Source: Siderastrea siderea (Eukaryota; Cnidaria; Anthozoa; Scleractinia; Rhizangiidae). From it: a stretch of 64,000 nucleotides of DNA. The translations under genes and the position numbers were made by a program. The notes below the pieces were generated by a model. It was given only the letters and a program-made list of their open reading frames with translations. It made no database searches and was not told where the DNA came from. Location: assembly GCA_964030785.1 (NCBI GenBank), contig OZ034971.1:11708579-11772578 (forward strand), in the 5' to 3' direction. Positions 11,130 through 22,187 of this stretch are shown here, one piece after another; the first letter of the stretch is position 1, and the number at the start of each line of letters is the position of its first letter.

Positions 11130-14100
11130 AGTTTTCGGGCTTGCTTGCTAGTCTCTTCGTAGTCCACATGATATTCATTTCTACAAAATAGTAGTTAGGT
11201 TTCTATCCAATGTGATCACAATAACGATGTTCTGAAATCATGCAGAATTTCTGCTGAAATAGGCATGGCAACTGAAAATAATGGAAAGATCTCGCATGTT
11301 AACATCACACCTTAGCACCCGAACGTGACTCCTTGTACCGCAAGTCTGGCTTCAAAGTATATGCCTACTTTGGAATCTTTTACTAGCATACGGTAAACCT
11401 CTAATTATTTTCTCGGGGACTTGCAGGTTAAAGAATTTTTACTTAATAGCGGCGACCATCTAGCTTATATTGGGCTTAACTTTCCCTTCACCAGAACTTC
11501 GCGTTAAAAATCTTCCGTGGTTTAACACAGCTGTATATTCTTCCCATATCCTAAAAAATTAATTAAAATGCGCCACTTTAAAAACTTTTAATAAAAACGC
11601 CTTACCTTAAAAATGCAAAACCCAGCAAAACGGTAACTTCTTGGAGCTCAGTAATTTCTAGTTTCTAGCTTTCCCACTAGCGAAAGATTTATGTGTTGAC
11701 TGCAAACAGCTGCAAACGACAAGTGAAAAAGAAGTTTAAAACGAGATGTTTCGGCAAAAATTACCCTGTACTTATGCACATTAATTTTTGTTGCCTTTCA
11801 AACTGTAACCAGTCACGGAGCTTGATATGATCACTTGAAGACTCCATTAAATTTTTCTTTCTTTCTTTACTTTTTCAATTGTATGCCCTGCCTTGTAGTG
11901 GATGCCTGACTAATATCTGTATGTAAATTACTGCTGAAGATTTACTTACCGTTTAACTTAATTAATAATACACTCAGGTGGGTTGCTTTTTAAGTAGTCG
12001 TGAGTAGAATTTAGTGCTATACAGATCAAGGAACAAACACGTCTACTAAATCTGCATCTTATCTATATAACAATCGATCAAAACTTACCATAATTTAGCA
12101 CTAAAACATTGACGAAGTGAAATTGCAGATACCTGCTGCAGCTATGAAATTGTACCGGCAAGGAGCTATAGGGGGTGTTCTTGACGTCAGTCTTTAAGTG
12201 ATTCCAATATATACATGCACTGAGCATTCAGGACAGTGTATGAAATAACTTTTGTGACTCATCCTTTGACCATAACTAGTTGTATGGGAACACTTAGCAA
12301 ATATAGCCACAAAGTATTAAGGAATTCTTTTTAGTTCTGGAAGTCATATAGAATCGGTGTTGTTACATTCTACAAAGTATGTGCCCAACGATAGTTAAAT
12401 AAGAAATGTCATGATTGCCTCTCAGGCACAAATTAGGTTATATCAGATACCGTATTACATCGAGAGCAATAATTTCAAGGAGACTATAATTCCGAAAATG
12501 GTTTAGTATTGAATGGTTTCCCCGAGGAAATAAGTTCTATTTTTATGGACAGAGGACTTGTAGAATAGGCGTCTATTTTAACGCTCATCTATTCTGAGCC
12601 GTCGTTTAATTAGTAGAGGATCAGGCGCAATTTATTTTTTCGTTTTTCAAGGGAAGTATCATCACCAAGCGAAATGAAAACATAGCGTCCGATCACAGGA
12701 AATTAATTTCAGATTAAGGACTTTAGGCAACATTATTAGAGACATACAGATTAGCAAACACACTGTGGCATTTTTAATTTTCTCTTTTTGTCTCATTTAG
12801 ATTAGACGACTACCGCTCAACGATTTTATCTGGTTATCAATAAAAGAAAAATAATACAAGTTTTTATTTCAGCTTTTCCCCAGTTTATCTTCCTTAAATT
12901 TTGTCTTGGGTTGTATATTCGTTATTTTCACATCGTTAACTGTTCGGGAAAGTTAAAAAAAGCCCTGTAAAAAACCGCGAAAATTAATGCAGGTAGAAAT
13001 AAAGAAGTGCCACTCGCTTAATTGCCCGAACGATAATATAGAATTGTGACAGCAGCAGTACATCAGATAAAATTTGGTTAAAAAAGGTGTTGGAGTTAGC
13101 TGCATTCGAGAGTGTAAACGTACCGCGCCGATGAAGATATCGTTTGGATCAAAGCGAAGTAGGGTGTGGGGTTCGGCCGATAGTAGTTCTCTTGACAAAC
13201 CCAAGTGTATTCTACACCAGAACTCTGCTCTACACAACGCTTTTTCACATGAGACCTACTCCTGTGCGGAGAGAAGGGAATGATGAAGTTTGTATAATAT
13301 AGTTTTGAAGCCATGGTTGGCTGGAAAATATGTTTTATCAAGCGTAGAACTTGTTCGCTGTTACACGAGGAGGCAATTTCTCCTGCAACTTGCAACTCAA
13401 GTTATATGTAGCTTGGTTCACAAAAGGATAAGTTGTAGGAAAAACTGCATCGCGTAACAACATGCCTAGAATTTAGAATGTGAACTCAACTAGCGTGAAC
13501 TAATATTAAGAGGATGTAAGTCAGCCAAACAAAGAGGAGTGGGCTTTATTGCTTTCGAAGCAATTGCGTTCTTTGTAATGTTATATGGCAGTTTCCTTAT
13601 AGTATTACGTGCGTCTGTGGCATCGAAGAGAAATTTAAAGGCAATTTTGAGTGAATAATTTTTGCCTTCGTAGATTCGCGCGTGCTGTTTACCCTTGACC
13701 GGGACGAGGGTCAAGTGTGCGATTATACTCTGCCAGAAGCTCACCATGTGATTATCAGCTTCAGATTCGTCAAGTGGTCGACCTTTTGTAAAAATGACGT
13801 CATGTTCAAAAAGTTTTCAAGAATAGGCAAATAGAAGCCTCCGATATTGTTGTGGATTGAACTCTAACCCACTCTGTCAAATGGCGCTCTCTTGCAAGAG
13901 CACTTTACGAGTCAGATTTCGATTCCACCATTTACCTAAATCATATTGATGGCTTTTAAGACAAATCATCCCCTTTCTTTAATTCGTGGTAAGCAAAACT
14001 CTTCATTTTCGGTGACTCTAAACTCTGTCGACAAGAGATAAACAAAACACGAGCGCGCGCTGCGTTCCAAATTCGATCCACAAATGACGAATTTATGATT

Positions 14101-14188
14101 ATGACGTTAAATGCTGTTACAATTGAAGTGAAAAACTTTCTTGAAAAGCATCAAGACGGTTATCTGTGCAGCAACATGCTTTTTTTTT

Positions 14189-14255
14189 CCAAAAGTGCAT
14201 TTCCACAACTTATAAGCTGCTTGGCAGCTTATAAGTTCTGGAAATGACCTTTAGG
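14189..14255. repeat. 67-base near-perfect hairpin with 3-base loop
   Basis: Arms 14189-14220 and 14224-14255 pair over 32 bases with four mismatches; the inner part AACTTATAAGCTGC pairs perfectly. The 3-base loop is too tight for a typical microRNA precursor. It is more likely a fold-back repeat or replication scar. Confidence 0.7.
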
Positions 14256-14494
14256 AAAAAATACTCTACAGTGAGGAATACTTCTGTAAAGGTTATGTTA
14301 AAGTAAAGTAAACGTTGCGTTGTCTGAATCAACAAATTTCTCACTTGTGCTTGGATTTTAATTTGAGCGGCTTTCAGTTTTAAGTTTAAAAATATTTAGA
14401 TGAATGTTATGAAAGTTGTGGTTGTTATTCATCGTGGTTTAATTAAAATAATAGCTTTTTTTATCGTTTTTTCTTAAGATATTGTCATTTGATG

Positions 14495-14747
14495 AGGATT
14501 GAGACGTTTCGACCGCTTACTGCTGGTCTTCAACAGGCGATGGTGTCGACTGGGCGTGTGTCACAATATGTAGCACCATAGCGGTTTGCGATTGGTGCAT
14601 TTCGTATAGTCTATATTGGGGAAACAGGAAGGTCTATGCAGGAAGGGATTAAGGAACATGACTGAGACATACGGCTTTTTCGTAGTCAGACCTCAGCTGT
14701 TTCAGAATATGCTAATGCAACTGGACACTATCCGCTTTGAGACAAGG
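14495..14747 (+). pseudogene. Penelope-like element fragment, GIY-YIG endonuclease, part 1
   Basis: From 14609 the frame reads VYIGETGRSMQEGIKEHD, then an in-frame TGA, then DIRLFRSQTSAVSEYANATG, a second TGA, and DK. 'YIGETGRS' is the second half of the GIY-YIG motif, and 'TSAVSEHANxTGH' follows it in the endonuclease domain at the C-terminus of Penelope-like retrotransposons. Upstream, 'gacgtttcgaccgcttactgc' (14499-14519) is the terminal-repeat-like sequence often found with such elements. The reverse transcriptase is missing, so this is an internally deleted, dead copy. Two stops and an insertion at 14748 confirm decay. Confidence 0.7.
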
Positions 14748-15477
14748 GGTCAATTTAATAAAGAAACTACACTTGTAGTTTTTACAAGTGTATTTTACAC
14801 GTGTAAAGTCCAACTTGTAAATACACGAATTTAATAATTAAATAATTTTCTCTCTGGAACTCACACGTGTAGCACGAGTCAGATACAAGAGTAGTAAATT
14901 ACAATTGTAGCCCTAAAATTGTAAACTCCGCTTTAATGCACTTGTAGGTTATAAGCGTACAATCCAATCTCTCTGCTTTAATCTATGCTAATGTCTACTC
15001 TAATCGCACGTTTATTAATTCCAAAAGATAAATGAACGCGTCCTCAGAGAGACAAAAATTCACCCGAAATTCTCTTGGATTTTCCGTGTCCAACAGCCGC
15101 CTTTCCTCGAAATTCCTAGCTTGTCCGATATTAGATGCCTCAGCAGCTCGTCGAGTTCTTCTTTGCTAGAGGAAAACATATTTTGTCACAAAAATACGCT
15201 TTTTACAAGATGTACCCAATGTCTACAAGTGACATGCCACTTGTAATTTGCACTTGTGATTTACAAGTTGGACTCAGTAAAAATACAAGTCGGACTCTTG
15301 TAAAAGTTTCATTAAATTTGATACTTACCACATTTTACACGCGTAGCGCTATACCTGTAATTACAAGTTGGACACTTGTAACTTGGACTTGTAACGATGT
15401 TTATTAAACTCGTTTTCGTCTGCGCTTGTAAATACAGTGGTCCGACTTGTAAGTCTAAAAGATTTATTAAATTGACT
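14748..15477. mobile_element. 730-bp TIR element nested in the Penelope fragment, TSD CAAGG
   Basis: The ends share GTCAATTTAATAAA as a terminal inverted repeat, and CAAGG flanks both sides (14743-14747 and 15478-15482). Removing the element places 'GAC AAG' directly before 'GTT AAG ATT' in the same reading frame of the host pseudogene, which supports the boundaries. The interior carries about twenty copies of ACTTGTA or its complement TACAAGT and no coding frame. The superfamily is unknown. Confidence 0.8.
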
Positions 15478-15751
15478 CAAGGTTAAGATTGTTGACCATG
15501 ACCCACATTGGTACACCAGCAGAGTTAACAAAAAAGGCAATTCAAAAAAAAAATTAAATGCTAATAACATCAATAGGGATAACGGAATTGAAATTCCAGA
15601 AGTGTGGATGCCCACGATCGAAAAACACAACAGCGGATTGGTACCACAGCAGATGGCAGAGGGAACAGCGTCTAATCGGAATAATAGAGATCGAACAACC
15701 AGGCTCTTCCCACATGTCAAAATATGGTTGTCGTGGCAACGTCAGATTTGA
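15478..15751 (+). pseudogene. Penelope-like element fragment, part 2 (C-terminal tail)
   Basis: An open frame continues from part 1 across the nested insertion: KVKIVDHDPHWYTSRV, then NNINRDNGIEIPEVWMPTI, then a low-complexity tail ending at TGA 15749-15751. 'DHDPHWYTRRVKEA' followed by 'NNINRDxGIEIPEAWMPTI' is the characteristic end of GIY-YIG domains in Penelope-like elements. A run of ten A near 15544 replaces the usual sequence after WYTSRV but keeps the frame. It is clearly a dead remnant. Confidence 0.7.
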
Positions 15752-15755
15752 TGAA

Positions 15756-15798
15756 GCGCGGGCACTTTGTACCCCTGCCCCAGGCTGAATAGGGTTAA
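15756..15798. mobile_element. End fragment of a piggyBac-like MITE
   Basis: It reads 'gggcactttgtacccctg' and ends 'AATAGGG' followed by TTAA. This matches the ends of the complete element at 17979-18570 (CCCTATT...AATAGGG, flanked by TTAA). No matching left end was found nearby, so it appears to be a solo end. Confidence 0.55.
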
Positions 15799-17179
15799 TG
15801 AAAAAAAAAAAAGTAATAAAGAGAGTGACGATACAATTTCACAAAACAATTGGTAAAGTTTCGGAAAACTGTCAAGGGCACACCCTGCCAGGGAAACTAG
15901 ATTCTACCCCAGGGATTACTAAAATCACCCAAGACCAAGGAAGTTCAAATTCACTAGGGTGGGAAAAATGTTTCATCGGATTGGGTTTCACCAGGTCTGT
16001 TGCAGAGGGTTATCATATTTGTTTTTAAAAGTGGTAGTCGCACTCAATCTCAGGGATCCCAAGCTCATTCATTTCCGATAAAAAGGAAAAACGAAGCACT
16101 CTGATTCGATCTGGTCGGTTCTGCTATAATGATGTGGAGAACCTATGCAAGTAGAACAAGTATGAGAAATGCAGGGGGAGGGGGGAGGAAGGATTTACCA
16201 CTTGACGTATACACACGACAAAAACTCTACTTCGCTACAAGAAAAATAAATCAATAACGAGAAAGTTATTTTAATTATTTGGGGTGAATTGTGTTATCTA
16301 CCAGCTAAAGAGAATAGCATTGCGTCAATAAAAATGAATATACTTGAACGCTATGTTTATGTTTTGAAACATAAACATGTGGTCGCAATACATATTACAT
16401 ACCTTGTCATAAAAAAGCGATTTGTGCTATATCACGCCTTAATTATGTTAGACTGTGCGTATAATTTATAGCTTTAAAATTAAACAGAATATACAAGTGA
16501 TGAAAAATTACTGAACTAGCTGAACTTAATTTGTTGACGGTCAACAAAAATTTTGACATGTTTGAGTAAAACTGAACGAAAACAAAATGGTTCCACTCAG
16601 TTTTTTAAGATAGATAACAAATACCAAAAATTCTACCTTAACTGAAAAGAAATTAATGAAATTAAAATTGAATATTGTGGAAAATTTATCGAAATAGTTG
16701 GCCTGATGTTAACGTCACACTTCGTATAAAGAAAACCTGCACGACAACAATTTTTAGACAATGTTTGTAAGATTTACAATAACGTCTCAAATGCCTACCT
16801 TACTAGAAAAGAAAACCCAATTAATTATTGAATCAAGTTGCTGGACTTTTACGACATTGTGTATTAAAGTTAAATGTTAAGTAAACCTACTGACGGAACA
16901 AAATTTTTGTACGCCGTTGGCATGTGTGACAATAATCAGTTACGAAACTTCAAACTAAGCCTGCTTTTTGTAGTACTTTTATGATAATCGGAAACTTAGT
17001 GATCAGATATCACCTACTTCCTTTGTATTAACGAATGTATACGATACGACGCAACAACAAATTACAAAATGTCTAACAGACTAAAGTTTATAAGATTAAG
17101 TTCGAGAAGATCCTAATTAATCTAAAGAACTCGTTTGTTCTTTTCCTTGTCACTCGTGACGCCAGCTCATCCTTTCAGA
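15799..17179. other. AT-rich region without recognised genes
   Basis: No conserved frame, RNA or bounded transposon was identified. It lies downstream of the stop codon of gene A1, so the 3' UTR and poly(A) site of A1 should fall in its right part, but no canonical AATAAA was singled out with confidence. Confidence 0.5.
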
Positions 17180-17581
17180 TTAATTTTTAATTTTGTGGCA
17201 GACATTGCCTGAGTAGATGACGTTAACATATTTCCCTTTCTCCTCCTTGATGATGAACTTCACTTTTACGTTACATTCAGGACACTTGCATTCCGCACCT
17301 CCTCTAAAGAAAGGCGCGGAGTGCATCTTACGAGAATTTGCTGATATTACGTGATTATTTTTATATCGTAGGCTGCACCAAGGATTGGTTTGCTTCACTT
17401 TGTTGCTAAAGATCCTGGTCCAGTCTCCACCCAGCAGTCGGCCACCGCTGGGAAAGCTCTTTATAGGGATCCTTTCCCAGTCCTTTCGTGACAGTTTGAA
17501 TGTCGCTGTTGTATTATCAATGTTCTTGCGAAAGAAATTCTCTTCCTTCTCGGAGTCATCTGAGTCGGACTCCCCTTCATT
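17180..17581 (-). CDS. Gene A1 last coding exon (133 codons plus stop)
   Basis: The acceptor TTTTTTATAG|AATGAAGGG opens in phase 0, matching the end of exon 3. The exon starts with an acidic stretch (NEGESDSDDSEKEENFF), passes WERIPIKSFPSGGRLLGG and NPWCSLRYKNN, and ends with ECKCPEC...YSGNVCHKIKN and TAA. The CxCxxC...H spacing resembles a Cys-containing module recurrent in lineage-expanded and transposon-associated animal proteins. I cannot name it. No A2 equivalent lies within the window. Confidence 0.65.
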   Translation of the reverse strand, partial: NEGESDSDDSEKEENFFRKNIDNTTATFKLSRKDWERIPIKSFPSGGRLLGGDWTRIFSNKVKQTNPWCSLRYKNNHVISANSRKMHSAPFFRGGAECKCPECNVKVKFIIKEEKGKYVNVIYSGNVCHKIKN

Positions 17582-20500
17582 CTATAAAAAAATGCAATTC
17601 AATACGATCTTAAACTTTTTTAGTGAAAATAACGAATGGTTTTACTGTTGTGACCAACTCCAGGTTTAATTCTCAAGCATCCCAGATCATCGCTGGCAGC
17701 TATAACCCGTGGTCACGATTTGACCAATACCATCAATGAAATCGGCTTCACTTTTGTATACAACTGGTAGGAAATAACTTAGAGTAGTTCGTATAAAAAA
17801 AAGCACGATTTTTATTTCATTAAAAAAACACCATACTTTATTTTATGAATCATAACTGGCGAAACATGTTAAAAACCCGGCTTCGAGTGAACACACAAAT
17901 CTGGCAAAGAGAGAATTAAGGTTATAAGTCATACTCGCATTATATGTGGCTCACCCGGCGGCGCTAACTCCGGTTTAACCCTATTCTGCCTGGGGGAAGG
18001 GGGGGGGGCACATTGTGCCCGCGCTGACTTTAACGAATTATAACTTTTAAACAGCTTGACGAATAATCACCAAATCTTGTGACTTTTCCTAAAATTTATC
18101 AGAGAAAATTTTCCTGTGCCAATGACGGGTCTATGATGATTGACGTTTCCATAACAATCGTTTATTCAGAAGAGTATTTTTTACTATTTCTCTCTTTTTT
18201 CAGTCTTTTTTCAGTTTTTTCCCCTTCGTTTGTAAGACGACCACTATGTACTATGTATACTATGTATGTTTCTTAGAACAATATCATATATTTTTTGGTG
18301 AAGTCATTGTCAGCTGTGTGACTGCATTTTCGGGATTCAAGATGGCGGCCCAAACTTCAAAATGGCTGCTTTGTGACGTCATTGTGACGTTATGAAACGT
18401 CAGAATCGAGATGTCATAAACCCAATCTGTTAAGCTAGTGACGTGCTATAAACGTGTCCAGTTTCATCACAAAAGCGTAAATATTTTTCGAGATCTCTAG
18501 GGGGGGCACTTTGTCCCCCTCCCCCCCCCCCAAGGCTCAGAAACTTAAAAAAAGCCAAGGCGAAATAGGGTTAAGTCATACTCGCATTATGTGTGGCTCA
18601 TACGGGGTCGCTAATTCCGGTTTAATCAGGAAGAAATAACTGGAAGACTTTCTTCTTTCCTCGGACATTAGCATGAGATGAATAACCGGCCTGAAAGGTG
18701 TAACTGGCATAGTAACGTAAATTTTCCAAATGTTCCGATCCTCCCGAGGCCGTGTTGGGTTTGGTAACTCTATGGATTACACTAAGTGTTTTTATTTTCA
18801 TTAAAAAAATGCATGAATGTTCTCCTCAAGTACGCACCATTCTTTTGTCGATTCTCTGTCCAATACCAGGCGACTTCAAGGGTTTGTTAAAATGTCCTTC
18901 GATCTGTGAAAAAAGTTTTTGAATTTTAGACAGTACGTTTAACGTACAACGTCTACTCATTTGTTTTTACTGTCATATTATTCCACTGTTACTATTGCAC
19001 ATATCAGAAATTTGCAGGGCTTAAAACTACTGTATTTCAGGCTGGAATTTCCCGTTTTTTATTTAACCCTCTCTGTACTTTTTGCTTCTTCTAATAACCT
19101 TTTTCTTTAAGGTTTAAAAAAATAAACGAAATCAATAAGCCCCGTTCCATTATTTTTAATAGCTCGCCTCCTCCCACTCTCAGTTACTTGTGCCTGAAAC
19201 TTTGAACAAAACTTTGTCGTTACATGTAATTTTCCGTAATCCACCCTTCTTATTACTCAGATCTTACTTATTTTGTGCCTGAAATTTCAAGTAAGAGTCA
19301 TCTTACTCGCAGTTTGTCGAACGGTTTGTCTGTCGTATAATGCAAGACAAGTTGTGTTGACAGCACGTTGATTTCAATCAGTATTGTTCTTCCTAAATGG
19401 TTCAGACAGAATCTTCAACCTAGACAAATATACTTAAGCCTCTCCCTCTAAATAAGCCCCCATCCCCCACTCCCCAAGTAACCCTTTTATGTAGCTTAAA
19501 AGACCACTAGCTTAATAGAGGAAACAAGTTATAAGAGTACCCTTACCTGCAACGGCAGATGGGTAACAGTTGAAGCGCCTGACTTTTCACGGTTCACGGG
19601 TGCCATGATCACACAAGGGCGCTGGTATTTCTCATCAAGAACATGAGAACAAGCCCTTTGAGGTGGCGCATGACAACCACACTGACAACCGCTGGTGCAG
19701 CTGTAGTAATGTGGCACAGTGACATTCCCCGGTACATTAAATAAACGCAGTTGGTGGTGCTGGGGGCCCTGTAAATGGCAACCACCACTGCAAGGAAACA
19801 AGGGTTGGGAGACCTCTTGAGAGTTTGCCATCTGTACCAGCTGGGAACTCAGTTTGTAAGACGCCAATGAGGCTTGTAAAGGTACATGCCTTGATGCAGC
19901 GTTGTGACCTCTGGAGTCGTCTTTAGAGGTGATTTGGTAGGGTGACCAAGTGTCCAGGTTAGGAATATCAACCTGTTAAGCAGACATTGACATCGATCGA
20001 TTAGAATTCAAGACGAAAGTGGTTATAACAGGCTCGCTACGAGATGTCTTGCGATCAGTAGGATAGGATATAGAGGTGTGTGATGGCGACTCAAAACCCG
20101 CAGGAGCGGCAGCCGTATTTAGGGATCGGGTGTGGGGACGTTTGACACGTTTAGGGGATCAGAAATCAGATATTTTTGCATAAAATCGATCAATGAAAGA
20201 AAAATGTACCTCGTTACATTATGAGAATGCTGTTACAACTATCACATGACTTAAAATTCCGTGGCTTGTAATTTTTTTGCGAACTATAAGAAAGAAAAGG
20301 AGGAAAAGACAAAAATTCTACCTGTAGAATTTTTGGCACAAGTTAATACTCCTGTCCGAACATTTTTATATGCATGCCACCAGAAGTACTTCTGGTGCCA
20401 CCTAAATACCAGAATTTGGTGATTAAAAAAAAGGAAAAGAAAAGAAAAAGTACAAACCGAAGAAACAAATCTCCTTGAACAAATTCTTCCCACGGAGCCC

Positions 20501-22187
20501 TCTGGTGGGGCAAATTTGGCGCTTAGTCCCAGGCTTGACTGTTAGTTTTGACCCTCTTTTTGGTACGACACCTGTATAAATTGCAGAGGTTTCGAAAAGT
20601 GAGCTTGTGTTTAACGCAAGACTGTTCTTCGAGAGATGGACTCATTGGCGAATGAATGACAGAAATGTAAGAGATTTATCCTTATTGAAATGTGTTGAGG
20701 TTTAAAAGCGCTGGCTAGGGTCTAAGTCGACTTTTAGCGAGTAGTTCGAGCGAGACTTCGAATGTCGGTTGGCTGCTAAATTCAGCAAATTTGAATTTCC
20801 AGCTTTCCCACCTTGTCTTCTCTTGACGGCGATCGACGTTAAGCGGAAAATCACCCAAAATGGCCTCCAGAAGCTCGGAAAAGAGGTAAAAACACAGCAA
20901 ACACACAACAGGTATGGTTTTTCAAACTTTATTTTGGTTTTCTTTTCTATTTTTAACGGAAAACTGCCGATTATTTTCGATCGAATTTCAGGTCCACACA
21001 AATTAACTCTCATGTGGGGAAACATGACCGAACGTTGTTTCAAGCAAACAGCGCTGAAAGATGTCGAAACTTCAATAAATTTATCACCTTACTAACCTTA
21101 CCGTGTTGTCTTGTGCCTTTTTTTTCCACATGTTCTTCTGCGAATATCCCTGTTTCCCTCCGATTCTTGAGTGAGTTTAATTTTCGCCCGCCATTTTGAA
21201 AAACCACTGGGTCCCAGTAGTGCGTTTTCAATAGGCAGTGTAGAACTGGGACTGAGTGGTTTTTCAAAATGGCGGGCGACATCAAACTCACTCAAGAATC
21301 GGAGGGAAACAGGGATATTTGCAAAAAGACATGTGGAAATCAAAGACACAAGACAACAGAACTGACGGTAAGGTGATAAACTTATTGAAGTGTCGACAAA
21401 TTTCAGCACTGTTTGCTTAAAATAGCGTTCGGTGAGAACTCGAACTACATGTTCCTAAAGAAAGATCCACCAACCCGCAGTCGCCATCGTGGATCTGCGA
21501 TCCACAATTTAAAATTAGTGTAATAAAGATAATCAAATAAGATAAAAAGACGTTGACATTGCGTAGTAACGAACTGGCAGACACCTTCCCCTCCTCCCCT
21601 TCTTAATGTAATAACTGTCTGCACAGGGTAATGACGCAAGACATAAGAATCTTATGTAGATGAGATGAAGTGAGAAGAGATGTGGTGAGGTGAGATGAGA
21701 TGAGATGACAGAGATGAGATGACATGACATGAGCCGTTGACATAACATGCGGTGAGATTTTAAGAAATACAGAGATGCAATATGAACCCAGCAAATTAAT
21801 CGAGTAAGATAATCGCTGTACATTGCACTGTACATGCACTTTGATTTATTGCACCTTGATTGTTTCCATTGGGTACATTGCTGGCGCATCACGATGCCTG
21901 TGGTTATCAATATGAGCACCAAAAGGGTCCCCGTGGAAACCTTGAGGGAGTGATCCATGGACGTCACTTATCTCAATATTGCTCAAGAGGTCTGCACATG
22001 AGCTTGATTCCATTGTCAGTGGTCCAATTGTCTTCTGGTAATCAATGGCAGTGAATAATGGCTCCGGTGCTCTTTCCTGCTTCACAGGCATCTCGCTTGT
22101 AAAGACCAGTGGGTAGCTTTTCTCGTTGTAAGTGGGTTCTCCTTCCATCTTCCAACTGCTTTTGATTAACTCATTCAACGAGAACAT
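17180..22187 (-). CDS. Gene A1: unrecognised four-coding-exon protein, 408 aa predicted
   Basis: The predicted coding join is 22187-21855, 19972-19547, 18903-18838 and 17581-17180. All junctions are phase 0 with GT/AG. The product has an N-terminal region with VKQE (a sumoylation-type psi-K-x-E) and few hydrophobic stretches, then a Cys/His cluster (C-x3-C-x-C-x-C-H-x6-C-x-H) near residue 220, a 22-residue exon, an acidic linker (ESDSDDSEKEE) and a C-terminal region with W, C and CKCPEC, ending at TAA. There is no signal peptide and no membrane segment, so a nuclear or cytosolic place is likely. A paralogue in inverse orientation (A2) confirms exons 1-3. I do not know the family. The C-terminal C-x-C-x2-C...H pattern suggests metal binding. 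Splicing is inferred, not shown. Confidence 0.75.
17925..18625. repeat. 54-bp direct repeats flanking the TTAA MITE
   Basis: Copy 17925-17978 and copy 18572-18625 align without gaps with about six differences. Both start 'taagtcatactcgcatta' and end 'ccggtttaa'. The MITE sits exactly between them, sharing the TTAA. Confidence 0.85.
17979..18570. mobile_element. 592-bp piggyBac-like MITE in intron 3 of A1, TSD TTAA
   Basis: The element begins CCCTATTCTGCC and ends GGCGAAATAGGG, with TTAA at 17975-17978 and 18571-18574. TTAA target duplication and CCCT termini are the hallmark of the piggyBac superfamily. Sub-terminal G- and C-runs with GGCACATTGTGCCC and its relatives strengthen the inverted ends. 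There is no transposase frame. It lies between 54-bp direct repeats (17925-17978 and 18572-18625). Confidence 0.8.
18838..18903 (-). CDS. Gene A1 coding exon 3 (22 codons)
   Basis: A 66-base phase-0 mini-exon begins IEGHFNKPLKSPGIG. It is preceded by a T-rich tract and CACAG and followed by ATG|GTGCGT. The support is comparative: the same exon with both splice sites occurs at 63856-63946 in A2, at the expected distance and orientation. Confidence 0.75.
19547..19972 (-). CDS. Gene A1 coding exon 2 (142 codons), Cys/His cluster
   Basis: The acceptor is AACAG|GTTGATATT and the donor CAG|GTAAGG; both are conserved in A2. The exon is rich in Gln, Ser and Pro. Its most conserved part is SCTSGCQCGCH followed by RACSH and RPC, whose Cys and His are all kept in A2. 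This looks like a metal-binding knuckle or a disulfide cluster. With no secretion signal, metal binding is the better guess. Confidence 0.85.
21027..21433. repeat. 407-bp fold-back repeat in intron 1 of A1
   Basis: The two ~200-base arms are reverse complements. 'gcccgccattttgaaaaacc' near 21186 pairs with 'ggtttttcaaaatggcgggc' near 21260, and the pairing runs out to ACCGAACG/CGTTCGGT at the ends. The divergence between the arms is moderate, so it is not an assembly snap-back. It is absent from the 572-base intron 1 of A2. If transcribed with A1 it would form a long double-stranded stem. Confidence 0.85.
21655..21735. repeat. GATGA-type microsatellite
   Basis: Imperfect 5-base repeats (gagat, gatga) run through the intron close to coding exon 1 of A1. 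The frames through it are artefacts of this simple repeat. Confidence 0.8.
21855..22187 (-). CDS. Gene A1 coding exon 1 (111 codons)
   Basis: It begins MFSLNELIKSSWKMEGEPTY and ends ...MYPMETIK before AAG|GTGCAA. The start is supported by an in-frame TAA 18 bases upstream of the ATG, also present in A2. Upstream, the sequence back to 22260 is preceded by TTTTGCAG, so 22188-22260 is the 5' untranslated part of this exon and a further non-coding exon must lie to the right. About two thirds of the residues match A2. Confidence 0.85.

Larger units (their letters stand above)
10305..14480. other. Unique region, no gene recognised
   Basis: Homology with the second array stops abruptly at 10304. 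The following 180 bases (a GC-richer stretch ending near 10480, with 'ctacccagatcttggtagtgc') look like a dispersed repeat. The rest, to about 14480, is AT-rich without a frame I trust; the longest frames (for example minus 10539-10859 and minus 13096-13395) have no motif or codon signature. Two hairpins inside are listed separately. Confidence 0.6.

Noticed and set aside
13861..13945. tRNA-like sequence with a B-box-like GTTCAATCC on the minus strand
   Set aside because: No A box and no cloverleaf; chance similarity.
15361..15739. Minus-strand frames of 60-120 codons
   Set aside because: They are antisense to the Penelope-like fragment and the TIR element.
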